Under the pieces are notes generated by a model. That model did not search any database, was not told the DNA's origin, and saw nothing but the letters and a program-made list of their open reading frames with translations. A stretch of 64,000 nt of DNA. Origin: Nonomuraea rubra (lineage in GTDB: Bacteria > Actinomycetota > Actinomycetes > Streptosporangiales > Streptosporangiaceae). The translations under genes and the position numbers were made by a program. Positions 1-8,109 of the stretch are shown here, in pieces. The stretch spans positions 9,407,001 to 9,471,000 of the forward strand of contig NZ_JACHMI010000001.1 in assembly GCF_014207985.1 (NCBI RefSeq), in the 5' to 3' direction. Position 1 is the stretch's first letter; the number at the start of each line of letters is the position of its first letter.

Positions 1-515
1 GCCTGGCCTTCCGCGGCTCCGGCTGCACGCACGCGGGGTGCCAGGAAGTGGTCGAGCTGCAGCCACGCCAGCCCGCCGATGGCGACGACCAGCAGCAGCG
101 CCAGCACCGGGCCGACGCTCCGCAGCACGTAGTCCGTGGTGGTCATGCCCAGGACGCTGTCGTCGATGCCCAGCTCCAGGGCCTGGACCTCGCTGCGCTG
201 CCAGCCGAAGTACACGAGCAGGCCGGTCAGGACGGTCACGTTGGCCAGCACGCCGACAGCCCAGCGCAGCAACGGGTGCCCGGCGGGCCCGTCGCCCTCG
301 CCCTCCCCACCCGCCAACGAGTCCTCCCCGCCCGCCGGCAAGCCCTCCTCACCCGCCAACGGGTCACGCTCGGGCGCCGCCCCGGCCGGCGGGTGGGCGG
401 CGGCTGTCCCCGTCACCCTGCCCCGGTCATCGGCGCGGACCGAGGCCGATGGCTCCCCGGGAGGCCCCGGCCGGGTGGGCCTGCTCCCGATCTCCACGGT
501 CGGCTCGCCGCTCAC
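1..515 (-). CDS. Membrane protein, C-terminal part outside window
   Basis: An open frame on the minus strand runs off the left edge, so only the first 171 codons are visible. The first 80 or so residues are a Gly/Pro/Glu-rich, probably disordered segment with short repeats around Leu-Ala-Gly-Glu-Glu. Two hydrophobic helices follow, one after the motif HPLLRW and one around VGPVLALLLVVAIGGLAW. The GTG start at 515 has a GGGGGTGAG stretch just upstream and lies 17 bp after the stop of the lipoprotein gene, so the two are probably cotranscribed. I do not recognise the family; an integral membrane protein with a cytoplasmic low-complexity tail is all the sequence supports. Confidence 0.6.
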   Translation of the reverse strand, partial: MSGEPTVEIGSRPTRPGPPGEPSASVRADDRGRVTGTAAAHPPAGAAPERDPLAGEEGLPAGGEDSLAGGEGEGDGPAGHPLLRWAVGVLANVTVLTGLLVYFGWQRSEVQALELGIDDSVLGMTTTDYVLRSVGPVLALLLVVAIGGLAWLQLDHFLAPRVRAAGAAEGQ

Positions 516-531
516 GCACTCACCCCCACGG

Positions 532-1365
532 CTAGTCCGCCCCCGCACCGGGCGCGGGCTCCGAGACCGGGCCGGAACCGGAGCCGGACGTGGGCTCCGA
601 GTCCTGGCCGGCCCCTGTGCCGCTTGTGGGCTCCGAGCTTCCGCTCGGCTCCGAACCGGTCGTGGACTCCGTGCCAGGCGACGACCCGGCATCCGGCGAG
701 GACCCGGTTGAGGACTCGGTTGAGGACTCAGGCGAGGACTCGGCAGACGCTTCGGGTGAGGACTCGGGAGACGCCTCGGGTGACGATTCGGGAGACGCCT
801 CAGGTGAGGACTCAGGCTCCGGGGTGGAGGAGCGAGGGACGACCGGCGGGCACGCGCCCAGCGCCGACTTCGGCCGCCCCCGCACGACGCTGCCCACCGC
901 CCGATCCAATGCGCAGATGAACCAGACCCCTTCCTCGTTCGTGTAGACCGCCCGCGCGTACGCGGCCCTGGCAGCCGCGACATCCCCCCGGCACAGGTGC
1001 ACCCCGGCCTGGAACAGCGGCACGGTCAGCTCCGACCGGAAGCCTTGCCGGGACCCGTCGAGCAGGGCCTGAGCCTCGTCGCACCTCCCCATCGACAGCG
1101 CCTCGTAGACCTTCCCCTCGCTTTCGTCCACCGCGGTCTCCCCCACCGGCAGCGTGAAGTCGTACCGGGTCTTGCGCTTGCCCGGCGGCCGGCTGGAGGC
1201 GCGGGACTGATCCTCGCCGTCACCCGCCCCCACCACACGGCCGCCATCCTCTTCCGAGGAAGAGGACGAGGAGGAGGAGGAGCCGGGCGCGTTGAAGACG
1301 CCGCCGCCGCAGCCGGTCGCGGCGAGGCAGGACATGAGGGCGAGGGCGGCCGTCCAGGTCTTCAT
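532..1365 (-). CDS. Putative lipoprotein with Ser/Glu/Pro repeat tail
   Basis: The 277-residue protein starts with a lipoprotein signal peptide: MKTWTAALALMSCLAATGC, with the lipobox cysteine at residue 19. An in-frame start 54 bp further upstream is possible, but it would bury the signal. A run of nine serines follows, then a small globular part (about residues 60-165) with alternating Ala-rich helices and several cysteines that could be TPR-like. From about residue 175 the chain is a low-complexity stalk built from repeats of the type SSPEASPE, then Gly/Ser/Thr. Such a tail would act as a cell-wall spacer. The function is unknown, and the next gene downstream is the membrane protein at the window edge. 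Confidence 0.7.
   Translation of the reverse strand: MKTWTAALALMSCLAATGCGGGVFNAPGSSSSSSSSSEEDGGRVVGAGDGEDQSRASSRPPGKRKTRYDFTLPVGETAVDESEGKVYEALSMGRCDEAQALLDGSRQGFRSELTVPLFQAGVHLCRGDVAAARAAYARAVYTNEEGVWFICALDRAVGSVVRGRPKSALGACPPVVPRSSTPEPESSPEASPESSPEASPESSPEASAESSPESSTESSTGSSPDAGSSPGTESTTGSEPSGSSEPTSGTGAGQDSEPTSGSGSGPVSEPAPGAGAD
640..830. repeat. Low-complexity GAGGACTC-type coding repeat
   Basis: Degenerate direct repeats with a period of about 12 to 24 bp (variants of gaggactcgg and gacgcctcgg) encode the Ser-Pro-Glu-Ala repeats of the lipoprotein stalk. Copies differ at a few bases. The length of this tract is likely to vary between strains. Confidence 0.7.
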
Positions 1366-1425
1366 GGCTCGTGACGCTAGGAGGCGGGCCACGGCAGGGC
1401 ATGAGTATCCCCTACTCAATTCGGC

Positions 1426-3303
1426 TCAGCGGTAGGCGGTGGCCTGGAGGGTGTAGAGGTCGGCGTAGAGGCCGTTGAGGGACATGAGGGTGTCGTGGTC
1501 GCCCTGTTCGGTGATGGTGCCGTGGTCGAGGACGTAGATGCGGTCGGCGTAGCGGACGCTGGCCAGGCGGTGGGTGATGAGCAGGACGGTGCGGCCGTCG
1601 GCGTGGTGGCGGATGCGTTCGAAGAGGGCGTGTTCGGCGCGGGCGTCGAGGGCGGCGGTGGGTTCGTCGCAGATGAGCAGGTCGGCGTCGCGGTGGAAGC
1701 CGCGGGCGACGGCGATGCGCTGCCATTGGCCGCCCGATAGTTCGTGGCCGTCCTTGAAGCGGCGGTCGAGCAGGGTGCGGTAGCCGTGCGGGAGGGCGGC
1801 GATGACCTCGTCGGCGCCGGCGACCGCGGCGGCGGCGTGCAGGGCGGGTTCGCCCTTGCCGGTGCCCATGGTGATGTTGTAGCGGGCGGTCAGCGGCCAG
1901 CGGGTGTGGTCCTGGGCGATGACGGCGGTGCGGGAGCGGAGGGCTTCGGGGCTGACCTGGCGCAGGTCGGTGTCGTCCCAGTGGACGGTGCCGGTGTCGG
2001 GTTCGTACAGGCCGGACAGGATCTTGGCCAGGGTGGTCTTGCCGGAGCCGTTCTCGCCGACGAACGCGATCACCTCGCCCTGCTTGATCTCGATCGAGAC
2101 GCCCCGCAGGGCGGGGGCGGCGGCGCCGGGGTAGGTGAAGGTCACCTCGGACGCGGTGACGCACTCGAAGCCCTCGGGGACGGGGGCCGGGCGCGGGACG
2201 GTCAGGCGGCGCTCGGCCTCGGCGCAGAAGTCCAGGAAGTCGGTGAAGTAGAGGCCCTCCTCGTAGAGGCGGTTGGTGGCGTACATGAGGTTGCCGAGAG
2301 AGGTCTGGCCCGAGCGGATGGCCAGGACGGCGGTGCCGGCCACGGCCAGCGGGATGGCGGCGACGGCGAGCAGGATGCCGAGCGCGAGGTAGACGAGCGC
2401 CGTGCCGAGGCCGCCGAGCGCCTCCCCTACGAGCCTGGCCGCCATCTGGCGGCGGGCCAGGCCGAGCATGACGTCCTGCTCGGCCTTGGCCACCGCGTCG
2501 TACATGCGCAGCAGGAAGCCGCGCATGGTGAACGCGCGGACCTCGGCGGCCGGCTCCCGCTCGGCCAGCAGCTGGCCGATGATCCACTTGCGGCGGCGGG
2601 CCGGGATGAGCGCGTACATCGTGGAGTAGCGCATGCGGGCGCTGCGGACGGCGGCCCAGGCGTCGGGGAGCACGGCCAGGAGGAGGAGCGGGAGCAGGAC
2701 CGGGTGCAGGACGCCAAGCACGCCAGCGGCTGCCACAATGCCGACGGCGGCGGTGACCGTGTCGACGGCCGACGCCACCACCGAGCCGGCCATGGACACG
2801 CCGCGGCTGCCGGCACGTTCCATGGCGTCGTGGAAGTCGGGGTCGTCGTAGGCGGCGAGCTCGACCTGGCTGGTCAGGCCGTACAGGCGCTCCTCGGTGA
2901 GGCGGGCGATCTGCGGGGTGAGGCGTGACTGGGCCCAGCCCGCGCCGGCCTGCGTCGCCGTGCGCAGCACCGCGGCGCCGCCGACGAGGGCGAGGCCGGG
3001 CAGGGCGGCCATGACGCGGTCGGGCGTGGGGCCCTCGCTGAACAGGGCGGTCAGCACGCCGGTGGTGGCCAGCAGGCCGAACGCGGTGAAGACACCGCCG
3101 AGCAGGTTGAGCGCGACCGTGGCCAGGGCGTCGCGCGGGCTGGCCTGCCAGGCCATCCGCATCGCCTGGCCGACGAGCGAGGGGAGCCTTCTGGCGATGG
3201 TCAGGAAGCCGACCTCCGCCATCTTGTCGGTGTGGGCGTACCAGGAGGAGAAGGAGATCTCGCCGAGTTCGAGTGGCTCGTTCTGCATGCACTGAGTGTG
3301 CAC
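1426..3303 (-). CDS. ABC transporter, fused permease and ATPase (exporter type)
   Basis: This 625-residue half-transporter has a transmembrane domain in the first 350 residues and a nucleotide-binding domain after it. The ATPase part shows Walker A GENGSGKTT, a Q-loop at AQDHTRWP, the signature LSGGQWQRIAVAR, Walker B LLICDEPTAALD and the H-loop ITHRLAS, so it should be catalytically competent. It would work as a homodimer, or with a partner not seen here, in exporting a hydrophobic or peptide-like substrate. Start choice is uncertain: GTG at 3303 has a GGTGG upstream, and an ATG at 3288 is the alternative. The neighbours give no clue to the substrate. Confidence 0.9.
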   Translation of the reverse strand: MHTQCMQNEPLELGEISFSSWYAHTDKMAEVGFLTIARRLPSLVGQAMRMAWQASPRDALATVALNLLGGVFTAFGLLATTGVLTALFSEGPTPDRVMAALPGLALVGGAAVLRTATQAGAGWAQSRLTPQIARLTEERLYGLTSQVELAAYDDPDFHDAMERAGSRGVSMAGSVVASAVDTVTAAVGIVAAAGVLGVLHPVLLPLLLLAVLPDAWAAVRSARMRYSTMYALIPARRRKWIIGQLLAEREPAAEVRAFTMRGFLLRMYDAVAKAEQDVMLGLARRQMAARLVGEALGGLGTALVYLALGILLAVAAIPLAVAGTAVLAIRSGQTSLGNLMYATNRLYEEGLYFTDFLDFCAEAERRLTVPRPAPVPEGFECVTASEVTFTYPGAAAPALRGVSIEIKQGEVIAFVGENGSGKTTLAKILSGLYEPDTGTVHWDDTDLRQVSPEALRSRTAVIAQDHTRWPLTARYNITMGTGKGEPALHAAAAVAGADEVIAALPHGYRTLLDRRFKDGHELSGGQWQRIAVARGFHRDADLLICDEPTAALDARAEHALFERIRHHADGRTVLLITHRLASVRYADRIYVLDHGTITEQGDHDTLMSLNGLYADLYTLQATAYR

Positions 3304-3365
3304 GTGACCACCGACAGTTTCCGGAGCCGGGCCGGGGGCGGTGCCCGTGTAAGTTTCACGGCTTG

Positions 3366-3393
3366 TTGACTGCCGATTTGAACGTTGTAATAC
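3366..3393 (+). promoter_or_regulatory. Sigma-70-type promoter upstream of beta-helix gene
   Basis: A -35 hexamer TTGACT at 3366-3371 and a -10 hexamer TAATAC at 3388-3393 are 16 bp apart. They sit about 105 bp upstream of the start of the secreted beta-helix gene. Confidence 0.55.
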
Positions 3394-3498
3394 TCCCCAC
3401 GGTCAAGCCGCCGTTCCCACCCCACCCTCCTACATCAGAGCAGCTCAGAGGCTTGACAGATGATGAATCGATTCAGGGCCCGACCCCAGGAGCGGAGT

Positions 3499-4659
3499 AT
3501 GCGAAGCAGCAGCAAGCCCAGGAAACTCGGCCTGATGGCCGGCCTCACCGCGATGGCGCTCGTGGTGGCCCCGCTGCCGGCCCCGGCCGGCGCCGCGACG
3601 GCCGCGCTCGCGTGCGGCGACGGCTCGTACAACGCGGAGGCGGTGCTCAGCGGCGGCACCTGGACCGCGCGCAACGGCAGCAGGACGGTCTACACGGGAA
3701 GCAGCATGTTGTCCGCCATGCAGGCCGCGGTGGGCAGCCTCACCGCCGGCCGCACCTCGAAGCAGCGGGTCGTGGTGCGCGGCTCCGGCTCGATGAGCGC
3801 CGGCTCGCGGCTCTCCCTGCCGAGCTACACGGTGCTGGACGTCTGCGGCACCGTGAACGTGACCGGCTCGGGCTCCGGCGACCAGGCCGTCGTGTACGCC
3901 AGAGGAGTCACGGACGTCGAGGTCCAGCACCTCAACGTCACCGGCGCCCCGCTCTACGGCATCTTCGTGCGCAACGGCGTCAACGTCACGCTCGGCCAGA
4001 TCGACCTGCGCCTGTCCAGCGGCCTCGGCATCCGGATCGACAACCACGGCGACCGCAGCGTGCGCACCAGGAACGTGCGCATCGACAACGTCTACGTCTC
4101 CGGCACCAGCACCCACGGCGTGGAGACGTACGGCGTGGACGGCCTGACCGTCGGCACCGTCACGGCCCGCAACACCGGCCACTCCGGCCTGCTGCTGAAC
4201 GACACCATCAACGCCACGGTGAACACGGTCGACGCCCAGGGCGCCGGCACCGGCACCGGCTACGCCGCCTTCCGCATGGCCAACAGGAACGGCCGGATCG
4301 GCAGCTCGTACCCCACGAACGTCCGCGTCGGCCGGGTGATCGCGCGGGGCGGCGGGCGCGGCGTCTTCTGCGTCTCGGAGAGCGGCGGCGCGGTCATCGA
4401 CCGGGTGGACATCGCGCAGACCGGTAACAACTCCATCCTCATCGAGAACTGCTACAACGTGAACATCGCCGCCCAGGGCGGCACGGTGACGGGCCCCGGC
4501 GACATCCGGCTCGCGGCCCGCTCGGAGTTCCCCAACACCTCCGACATCGTCATCCAGAACCTGACGGTGACGAACTCCGCCATCACCGAGAACCCCTGCG
4601 GCGTCAACACGACCTTCAGGAACAACACGCTGGTCAACAGCCGGCAGACGATCTGCTGA
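3499..4659 (+). CDS. Secreted right-handed parallel beta-helix protein
   Basis: The 386-residue product has a signal peptide (KPRKLGLMAGLTAMALVVAP, cleavage after an AGA-like motif near residue 33). The rest is a string of short beta-strand repeats of the pattern V-x-I/V-x-N/D (for example DVEVQHLNVTGAPLYGIFV), typical of the pectate-lyase-like right-handed beta-helix fold. Start at ATG 3499 is favoured by AGGAGCGGAGT upstream; an earlier ATG at 3460 would put a charged stretch before the signal. No catalytic signature of a known PL or GH family could be placed. It is probably an extracellular polysaccharide-active or polysaccharide-binding protein, but the activity is unknown. Confidence 0.75.
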   Translation: MRSSSKPRKLGLMAGLTAMALVVAPLPAPAGAATAALACGDGSYNAEAVLSGGTWTARNGSRTVYTGSSMLSAMQAAVGSLTAGRTSKQRVVVRGSGSMSAGSRLSLPSYTVLDVCGTVNVTGSGSGDQAVVYARGVTDVEVQHLNVTGAPLYGIFVRNGVNVTLGQIDLRLSSGLGIRIDNHGDRSVRTRNVRIDNVYVSGTSTHGVETYGVDGLTVGTVTARNTGHSGLLLNDTINATVNTVDAQGAGTGTGYAAFRMANRNGRIGSSYPTNVRVGRVIARGGGRGVFCVSESGGAVIDRVDIAQTGNNSILIENCYNVNIAAQGGTVTGPGDIRLAARSEFPNTSDIVIQNLTVTNSAITENPCGVNTTFRNNTLVNSRQTIC

Positions 4660-4707
4660 GTGGCCATATCACCGCGATAGGGGCAAATTGCTACGTCTCC
4701 GGGACGA

Positions 4708-4736
4708 GGGGGTGCGCATACCGTCACAACACCCCC
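4708..4736 (+). other. Small hairpin in leader of snapalysin-like gene
   Basis: GGGGGTG at 4708-4714 pairs with CACCCCC at 4730-4736, and the Shine-Dalgarno sequence of the protease gene follows within 15 bp. It may be the terminator of the beta-helix gene or a leader hairpin; no U-tract follows. Confidence 0.3.
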
Positions 4737-4755
4737 AACTCCTGGAGGAGGCCCC

Positions 4756-5277
4756 GTGTCAAGACCTCTCCGCATCATGCTCTCCGTCGTCCTGAGCCTG
4801 GCGTTCCTGCTGGTCACCGCGCCCGCTCAGGCCACCGCCCTGGTCACCGTGCTCAGGTACGACGCGAGCCGGGCCGCCGAGTTCAGCGCCACGATCGACC
4901 AGGCGGCCCAGGTCTGGAACGCCAACGTGGTGAACGTCCGGCTCGTCCGCGGCACGCCCGCCCACTTCGTCGTGTACGCCGACAACGGCTGGCCCCGGGC
5001 CCTGCCCACCAGCCTGGGACGGGGCACGATCTGGATGGGCCGCCAGGCCGTCAACCAGGGCTACTACCCGCTGCGGATCGCCACCCACGAGATCGGGCAC
5101 ATCCTCGGCCTGCCGGACCGGCGCACCGGGCTCTGCTCCGATCTGATGTCGGGCTCCAGCGCGCCCGTGAGCTGCAGGAACGCGACACCCAGCGCTGCCG
5201 AGCGGGCCGCGGTCGATCGCAACTTCGCCGGTGGCACGCCGCAGGTGGAGTTCGGGCGGCTGTACGAGGAACGGTAG
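4756..5277 (+). CDS. Snapalysin-type small secreted zinc metalloprotease (M7-like)
   Basis: The 173-residue protein begins with a signal peptide (MSRPLRIMLSVVLSLAFLLV, cleavage near APAQA). It contains HEIGHILGLPD, with zinc ligands His111, His115 and Asp121 and catalytic Glu112. The HExxHxxGxxD arrangement in a protein of about 145 mature residues with paired cysteines (near LCSDLMSG and VSCRN) matches the snapalysin family of streptomycete small neutral proteases. GTG start 4756 is preceded by CTGGAGGAGG. No LysR activator, the usual partner of snpA, lies next to it. Confidence 0.88.
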   Translation: MSRPLRIMLSVVLSLAFLLVTAPAQATALVTVLRYDASRAAEFSATIDQAAQVWNANVVNVRLVRGTPAHFVVYADNGWPRALPTSLGRGTIWMGRQAVNQGYYPLRIATHEIGHILGLPDRRTGLCSDLMSGSSAPVSCRNATPSAAERAAVDRNFAGGTPQVEFGRLYEER

Positions 5278-5284
5278 GGAACCG

Positions 5285-5321
5285 CCCGGCCGGTGGTGCG
5301 GTGCCCGCGCCACCGGCCGGG
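5285..5321. terminator. Bidirectional hairpin between convergent genes
   Basis: CCCGGCCGGTGG (5285-5296) and CCACCGGCCGGG (5310-5321) form a perfect 12-bp stem with a 13-nt loop. It lies between the ends of the protease gene and the oppositely oriented GH3 gene. There is no T-tract, as is common in actinomycete terminators. Confidence 0.6.
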
Positions 5322-5328
5322 GCCGCGT

Positions 5329-7776
5329 TCAGGCGCAGGTGTATCCGGACGGCAGCGAGGTGTCGCCGTTCGGTCGGGTGCCCTGGAAGCCGAACGACGC
5401 GCTCGCGCCCGGCCCCAGCGAGCCGTTGTGCCCCACGTCGCGGACCGTGACGTTCTGGCCGGACGTGGAGAACGTGCCGTTCCAGCCACCGCTGATCGTG
5501 TGGCCGGGCGGCAGGGTGAAGGTGACGGTCCAGCCGGTGCGCGGCGCGGTGCCGGTGTTGGTCACCGTGACCTGGATGACGTACCCGGTGTTCCACTGGC
5601 TCTGCGTGGACGGGGTCGCCGTGCACCCTCCGCCCGTGCCGCCGCCGGTGGTGGTCAGCGTGACCGTGCCCGAGCGGGGCGAGCGGTTGCCGGCCGCGTC
5701 CCTGGCGTAGACGGCGAACGTGTAGGAGGTGTTCGCGGTCAGGCCGGTGAGCGAGGCGGAGGCGGTGGCGGAGGTGGTCGTCACCGTCTCGGCCGTGCCC
5801 TGTAAGCGGACCACGTCGTAGCCGGTCACGCCCACGTTGTCGGTGGCGGCCTGCCAGGTCAGGGTGGCCGAGGAGGAGGTGACGGCGGAGGCGGCGGGCG
5901 TGCCGGGCGCGGTGGGCGGGCTGGTGTCCTCCTCGCCGGACGGCTCGTACGTCAGGCCGTACCCCTGCGCGAACAGCGGCGTCTTGCCGTCACCCGCGTT
6001 GATCGGCTGCTGGGAGGCGCTGCTCATCCACGTCATCGGCAGCTTCCCCGTCGGCTGGGCGGCGCCGAACAGCACGTCGGCCACGCCCTGCCCCTCGGTG
6101 CCCGGCAGCCAGGCGGCCACCAGCGCGTTCCAGCCGGAGAGCTGGGAGGCGATGTCCATGGGGCGGCCGGAGACGAGCACCACGATGACCGGGACGCCGG
6201 AGGCGCGCAGGGTGGCGATGGTGTTCAGGTCGGCGGTGTCCAGGCCGAGGCCGCCGGGGCGGTCGCCCTGGGTCTCGGCGTACGGGGTCTCGCCGACGAC
6301 GGCGATGGCGGCCCGGTAGGAGCCGTCGATGCCGCTGCCGTCGCGGCTGTAGGTGACGGTGGTGCCGGAGCCCACGGTGTTCCTGATGCCCTGAAGGATG
6401 GTGGTGCCGGTCGTGATGTTGCCCGACGAGCCCTGCCAGGAGATCGTCCAGCCGCCGCTCTGGTTGCCGATGTCGTCCGCGCTCTTGCCGGCCACGAAGA
6501 GCTTGCCGCCGGTCCTGGCCAGCGGCAGCACGTTGCCCGCGTTCTTCAGCACGACCTGCGACTTGGCGACCGCCTCGCGGGCCAGCGCCCGGTGCGCCGC
6601 GCTGCCCACGGTCGAGGTGTACGACCGGTCCGTGCGCGGCTTCTCGAACAACCCGAGCTCGAACTTCTTGGTCAGCACGCGGCGTACGGCGTCGTCCACG
6701 CGCGTCGTGGTGACCCGCCCGGCCTGCACCTCGGCCCGCAGCAGGTCGAGGAAGCGCCGCCACTCGACGGGCACCATGAACATGTCGATGCCGGCGTTCA
6801 CGGCGGTGCGCACGTCCTGCGCCGAGGTGCCGGGGGCGCCGTCGATCTGGTCGATGCCGTTCCAGTCGGAGACCACGAACCCGTCGAAGCCCAGCTCGCC
6901 CTTGAGCACCGTGGTGATCAGGTGCTGGTGGCCGTGCAGCTTGGTGCCGTTCCAGCTGCTGAAGGAGATCATCACCGAGCCGACCCCGCGCTCCACGGCC
7001 TCCTCGAACGGCGGCAGGTGGATCGCCCGCAGGTCGCCCTCGGAGAGCTGCGTGTCGCCCTGGTCGGTGCCGTTCGTGGTGCCGCCGTCGCCGACGTAGT
7101 GCTTGGCGGTGGCCAGCACGGAGGCGGGGCCGTCGAGCGTGCTGCCCTGCATGCCGGTGATGATGGACGCCATCGACGAGGGCAGGTCGGGCGTCTCGCC
7201 GAACGACTCGTACGTGCGGCCCCACCGGTCGTTGCGGGCCACGCACAGGCAGGGCGCGAAGTTCCAGTCGATGCCGGTGCCGGACACCTCCTCGGCCACG
7301 GCCCGGCCGATCCGCTCGGCGAGGGCGGGGTCGCGGGTGGCGCCGAGGCCGATGTTGTGCGGGAAGATCGTGGCGCCGTGGACGTTGTTGTGCCCGTGCA
7401 CGGCGTCCACGCCGTAGATCATGGGGATGCCGAGGGGCGTGGCCAGTGCGGCGTTCTGGTACCTGTCGTACATGTCGGCCCAGCCCGTCGCCGTGTTCGG
7501 GGAGGGCGCGGAGCCACCGCCCGACAGCACCGAGCCCAGCCGGTACGTGGTGACGTCCGACTCACTGACCGAGCCGCGCTCGGCCTGGGTCATCTGGCCG
7601 AGCTTCTCGTCGAGCGACATCCGGGACATGAGGTCGGCGACCCGGGTGGGCACGGGGAGGGTGGGGTCCTGGTAGGGGAAGGCCGCGACGGCTGCCGCAG
7701 GGGGCGCCGCCACCAGACCGGCGGCGAGCACCAGCGCGGCGGCGGTGCTCGTCCATCTTCTGCTCGGGTTGCTCAT
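5329..7776 (-). CDS. Secreted GH3 beta-glucosidase with FN3 and CBM2
   Basis: The 815-residue enzyme has a signal peptide (about residues 1-32) and then the two GH3 domains. The nucleophile aspartate is in GFVVSDWNG (Asp304), and the substrate-binding KHYVGDGGT lies upstream. A fibronectin type III domain (about 620-708) is followed by a Gly/Thr linker and a C-terminal family 2 carbohydrate-binding module (about 718-815, ending CTATPSTQSQWNTGY to LPSGYTCA, with a Cys at each end). It would release glucose or other beta-linked sugars from cello-oligosaccharides or plant glucans while anchored to cellulose. A CebR-type operator directly upstream supports a cellulose-responsive gene. Confidence 0.93.
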   Translation of the reverse strand: MSNPSRRWTSTAAALVLAAGLVAAPPAAAVAAFPYQDPTLPVPTRVADLMSRMSLDEKLGQMTQAERGSVSESDVTTYRLGSVLSGGGSAPSPNTATGWADMYDRYQNAALATPLGIPMIYGVDAVHGHNNVHGATIFPHNIGLGATRDPALAERIGRAVAEEVSGTGIDWNFAPCLCVARNDRWGRTYESFGETPDLPSSMASIITGMQGSTLDGPASVLATAKHYVGDGGTTNGTDQGDTQLSEGDLRAIHLPPFEEAVERGVGSVMISFSSWNGTKLHGHQHLITTVLKGELGFDGFVVSDWNGIDQIDGAPGTSAQDVRTAVNAGIDMFMVPVEWRRFLDLLRAEVQAGRVTTTRVDDAVRRVLTKKFELGLFEKPRTDRSYTSTVGSAAHRALAREAVAKSQVVLKNAGNVLPLARTGGKLFVAGKSADDIGNQSGGWTISWQGSSGNITTGTTILQGIRNTVGSGTTVTYSRDGSGIDGSYRAAIAVVGETPYAETQGDRPGGLGLDTADLNTIATLRASGVPVIVVLVSGRPMDIASQLSGWNALVAAWLPGTEGQGVADVLFGAAQPTGKLPMTWMSSASQQPINAGDGKTPLFAQGYGLTYEPSGEEDTSPPTAPGTPAASAVTSSSATLTWQAATDNVGVTGYDVVRLQGTAETVTTTSATASASLTGLTANTSYTFAVYARDAAGNRSPRSGTVTLTTTGGGTGGGCTATPSTQSQWNTGYVIQVTVTNTGTAPRTGWTVTFTLPPGHTISGGWNGTFSTSGQNVTVRDVGHNGSLGPGASASFGFQGTRPNGDTSLPSGYTCA

Positions 7777-7809
7777 GGCACGCTGCTCCGCGCTCGGCTC
7801 GAAGGGTGT

Positions 7810-7827
7810 TTTGGGAGCGCTCCCAAA
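7810..7827. promoter_or_regulatory. CebR-type operator upstream of GH3 gene
   Basis: TTTGGGAGCGCTCCCAAA is a perfect 18-bp palindrome whose 14-bp core TGGGAGCGCTCCCA is identical to the known binding site of the LacI-family cellobiose-responsive repressor CebR of streptomycetes. It lies 34 bp upstream of the GH3 start codon, where a bound repressor would block transcription. No cebR gene is in the window. Confidence 0.85.
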
Positions 7828-8109
7828 CGCACTCTAGGTGACATCTGCCGAGTTTCCCGGGCCTGCACCGCCCGGCGCCCGCCCGATCCGCGAGCACCAG
7901 GGAAAACGGGCCGCGATCGGGTGAAAGTTTCAGCACCGCTTTACCGCCCCGCGAGGCGGTGCCGCTCTCCCCGTTTGGAGGGCGCTTACCCGACAGGGGC
8001 ATGAATCGGTCAGCATTCGATCAACCCCGCTGAAGTCATCCCGGTCACCGGCATGAGCGCCTATATCGTCCCCGATGTCCAAGCAGCACGATCGGCCTCG
8101 GGGGATCTC

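Noticed and set aside
640..830. CRISPR-like array
   Set aside because: The repeats are short, degenerate and in frame with the Ser/Glu/Pro stalk of a lipoprotein; there are no spacers.
48..920. Long plus-strand reading frames over the first kilobase
   Set aside because: They are Arg/Pro-rich shadows of the minus-strand membrane protein and lipoprotein, which have proper signal and membrane segments.
1412..3292. 626-aa minus-strand frame overlapping the ABC transporter
   Set aside because: It is an Arg/His/Pro-rich frame-shifted copy of the transporter gene with no domain; the other frame has all ABC motifs.
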